DNA from: an uncultured bacterium
GTDB taxonomy: Bacteria; Patescibacteriota; Minisyncoccia; Phycocordibacterales; Phycocordibacteraceae
NCBI GenBank assembly: GCA_903994795.1
Contig: CAJEYI010000005.1
Coordinates: forward strand, 1 to 47,488
DNA length: 47,488 nucleotides
Direction: 5' to 3'
A program made the position numbers and the translations under genes. Below are positions 45,979 to 47,488 of this stretch, piece by piece (position 1 is the first letter of the stretch; each line of letters begins with the position of its first letter). The notes beneath the pieces are model-generated. The model did not search any database. It was not told where the DNA came from and saw only the letters and a program-made list of their open reading frames with translations.

Positions 45979-47488
45979 TTAGGTCTGTTCTACGAGAGAT
46001 TTCAAATACTCACTTCCGGTCATGCCGAACGTCGAAGCGACAGCATTCAACGCGCTGATCTTCTGGGAATTGCCAAGTCCGTCTGACAACAATGGCTTGA
46101 GTTCTGGATTTACGCGGAGGAAGTACGGCTTCACGCTGCCATCTGGCTCTGCTGTGGAGTTCATCACCTTGACCATCACAAGCGGTTCATCGCCGGGAAT
46201 ATCGGTCTGGTAGAGTTCTCCGAATTCGTCCTCGGCCAGCTTCTTTGCGCCTGAATCGAGCAGAAATCGAGATAGTCCGTACCGCTCCACCATCACGCGG
46301 CGAACTTCGGCATTCTGCTCCGCCTGAATCTCTTTGACAGTTAGCTCAGAAGGGTGCTCGATAACGCGATACGAAACCCGGACTCCGTGCCAAGCGTAGA
46401 GTCCCCATCCATCTGGATATGCAAGCGCCATTCCATCGCTGCAATGCAGGCGACCACGCCCGTCTCGCTTGCAAATGTTATGACGCTCTGAAATCCAGCA
46501 GATTTTCTCGTGTGGCAGGAACCAACCGGCATTTTCTGCGATGACCCGCAAGCCTTCCAGTCGTTCGGTCTGTTCTTTGAGTCCGCACACGATGCGAAAG
46601 AAATTGTAAAAGGCGATCCAATTGGCATCATGCTGGCCATATCCGCTGTCCCACACGCTGTCCCTCACGCTGTCCCCCACGCTGGCCCCCACGCTGGCCC
46701 TCACGCTGGCCCACACGCTGGCCCACACGCTGGCCCCCACGCTGGCCCCCACGCTGTCCCTCACGCTGTCCCACACGCTGGCCCCCACGCTGGCCCTCAC
46801 GCTGTCCCCCACGCTGGCCCACACGCTGGCCCCCACGCTGGCCCACACGCTGTCCCCCACGCTGTCCCTCACGCTGTCCCCCACGCTGGCCCTCACGCTG
46901 TCCCACACGCTGGCCCCCACGCTGTCCTCCACGCTGTCCCTCACGCTGGCCCACACGCTGGCCCACACGCTGTCCCTCACGCTGGCCCCCACGCTGTCCC
47001 TCACGCTGGCCCCCACGCTGTCCCTCACGCTGGCCCACACGCTGGCCCCCACGCTGGCCCTCACGCTGTCCCTCACGCTGGCCCTCACGCTGGCCCTCAC
47101 GCTGGCCCCCACGCTGTCCCTCACGCTGTCCCTCACGCTGTCCCTCACGCTGTCCCTCACGCTGTCCCCCACGCTGGCCCCCACGCTGTCCCACACGCTG
47201 GCCCACACGCTGGCCCTCACGCTGGCCCCCACGCTGGCCCACACGCTGTCCCCCACGCTGGCCCACACGCTGTCCCACACGCTGGCCCCCACGCTGTCCC
47301 TCACGCTGGCCCCCACGCTGTCCCCCACGCTGGCCCACACGCTGGCCCCCACGCTGGCCCCCACGCTGGCCCCCACGCTGTCCCCCACGCTGGCCCCCAC
47401 GCTGTCCCCCACGCTGGCCCTCACGCTGGCCCCCACGCTGGCCCCCACGCTGTCCTCCACGCTGTCCCTCACGCTGGCCCACACGCTG
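45979..47488 (-). CDS. partial CDS: tetrapeptide-repeat protein with C-terminal DUF6745-like domain (5' end off the window)
   Basis: About 70 X[AD]SV units, then GYGQHDANWIAFYNFFRIVCGL ... GLYAWHGVRVSYRVIEHPSELT ... VMVERYGLSRFLLDSGAKKLAEDEFGELYQTDIPGDEPLVMVKVMNSTAEPDGSVKPYFLRV. Confidence 0.7.
   Translation of the reverse strand, partial: SVWASVRDSVEDSVGASVGASVRASVGDSVGASVGDSVGASVGASVGASVWASVGDSVGASVRDSVGASVWDSVWASVGDSVWASVGASVRASVWASVWDSVGASVGDSVRDSVRDSVRDSVRDSVGASVRASVRASVRDSVRASVGASVWASVRDSVGASVRDSVGASVRDSVWASVWASVRDSVEDSVGASVWDSVRASVGDSVRDSVGDSVWASVGASVWASVGDSVRASVGASVWDSVRDSVGASVGASVWASVWASVRASVGASVGDSVRDSVWDSGYGQHDANWIAFYNFFRIVCGLKEQTERLEGLRVIAENAGWFLPHEKICWISERHNICKRDGRGRLHCSDGMALAYPDGWGLYAWHGVRVSYRVIEHPSELTVKEIQAEQNAEVRRVMVERYGLSRFLLDSGAKKLAEDEFGELYQTDIPGDEPLVMVKVMNSTAEPDGSVKPYFLRVNPELKPLLSDGLGNSQKISALNAVASTFGMTGSEYLKSLVEQT
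46654..47488 (-). repeat. 12-nt coding tandem array, 69 full units plus a partial, no indels
   Basis: Plus-strand units are CACGCTG[G/T]CCC[C/T/A] (two are CACGCTGTCCTC). The array runs to the last base of the window. Confidence 0.97.

Noticed and set aside
46654-47488. CRISPR array
   Set aside because: Strict 12-nt period with no spacers, in frame with a long CDS; it is a coding tandem repeat.
46654-47488. Diversity-generating retroelement variable region
   Set aside because: Variation at fixed positions is suggestive, but I found no reverse transcriptase ORF or template repeat in the window. Left as an open idea only.
1-47488. tRNA or rRNA genes, integrase, transposase
   Set aside because: None recognised by eye; a tRNAscan or profile search could still find divergent ones.

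Overview
The window reads as most of a tailed-phage genome (or prophage), probably podovirus-like because I see no tape-measure or tail-sheath gene. The host may be an Acidobacteriota-type Gram-negative; this is inferred from the exported proteins and a PEP-CTERM signal, not proven. A long + strand late module (about 0.7-42.7 kb) encodes an XRE regulator, a candidate small terminase, an intein-containing large terminase, four consecutive glycosyltransferase-like genes, portal, scaffold-like protein, major capsid, connector-like proteins, a roughly 11-kb block of fibre or beta-rich proteins that nearly all start with Sec signal peptides, a lysis-like cluster (small TM proteins, DUF5675-like, Tat/lipobox protein, papain-like protease), further virion proteins and a candidate Fe-S PD-(D/E)XK nuclease. 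A - strand module (about 42.7-47.5 kb) encodes a PEP-CTERM surface protein, a C5-type DNA methyltransferase, a RecT-like recombinase with tandem zinc-knuckle-like motifs and, running off the window edge, a protein built on about 70 perfect 12-nt repeats. The most notable observations are: (1) the 12-nt coding array (X[AD]SV)n, in which all variation is non-synonymous; (2) a phage-located PEP-CTERM (exosortase-type) protein together with a run of signal-peptide-bearing fibre proteins; (3) a G10 tract that interrupts a virion gene by a single base; (4) paired dyad elements in front of the methyltransferase and PEP-CTERM regions. All family names come from reading motifs by eye; no database search was run.
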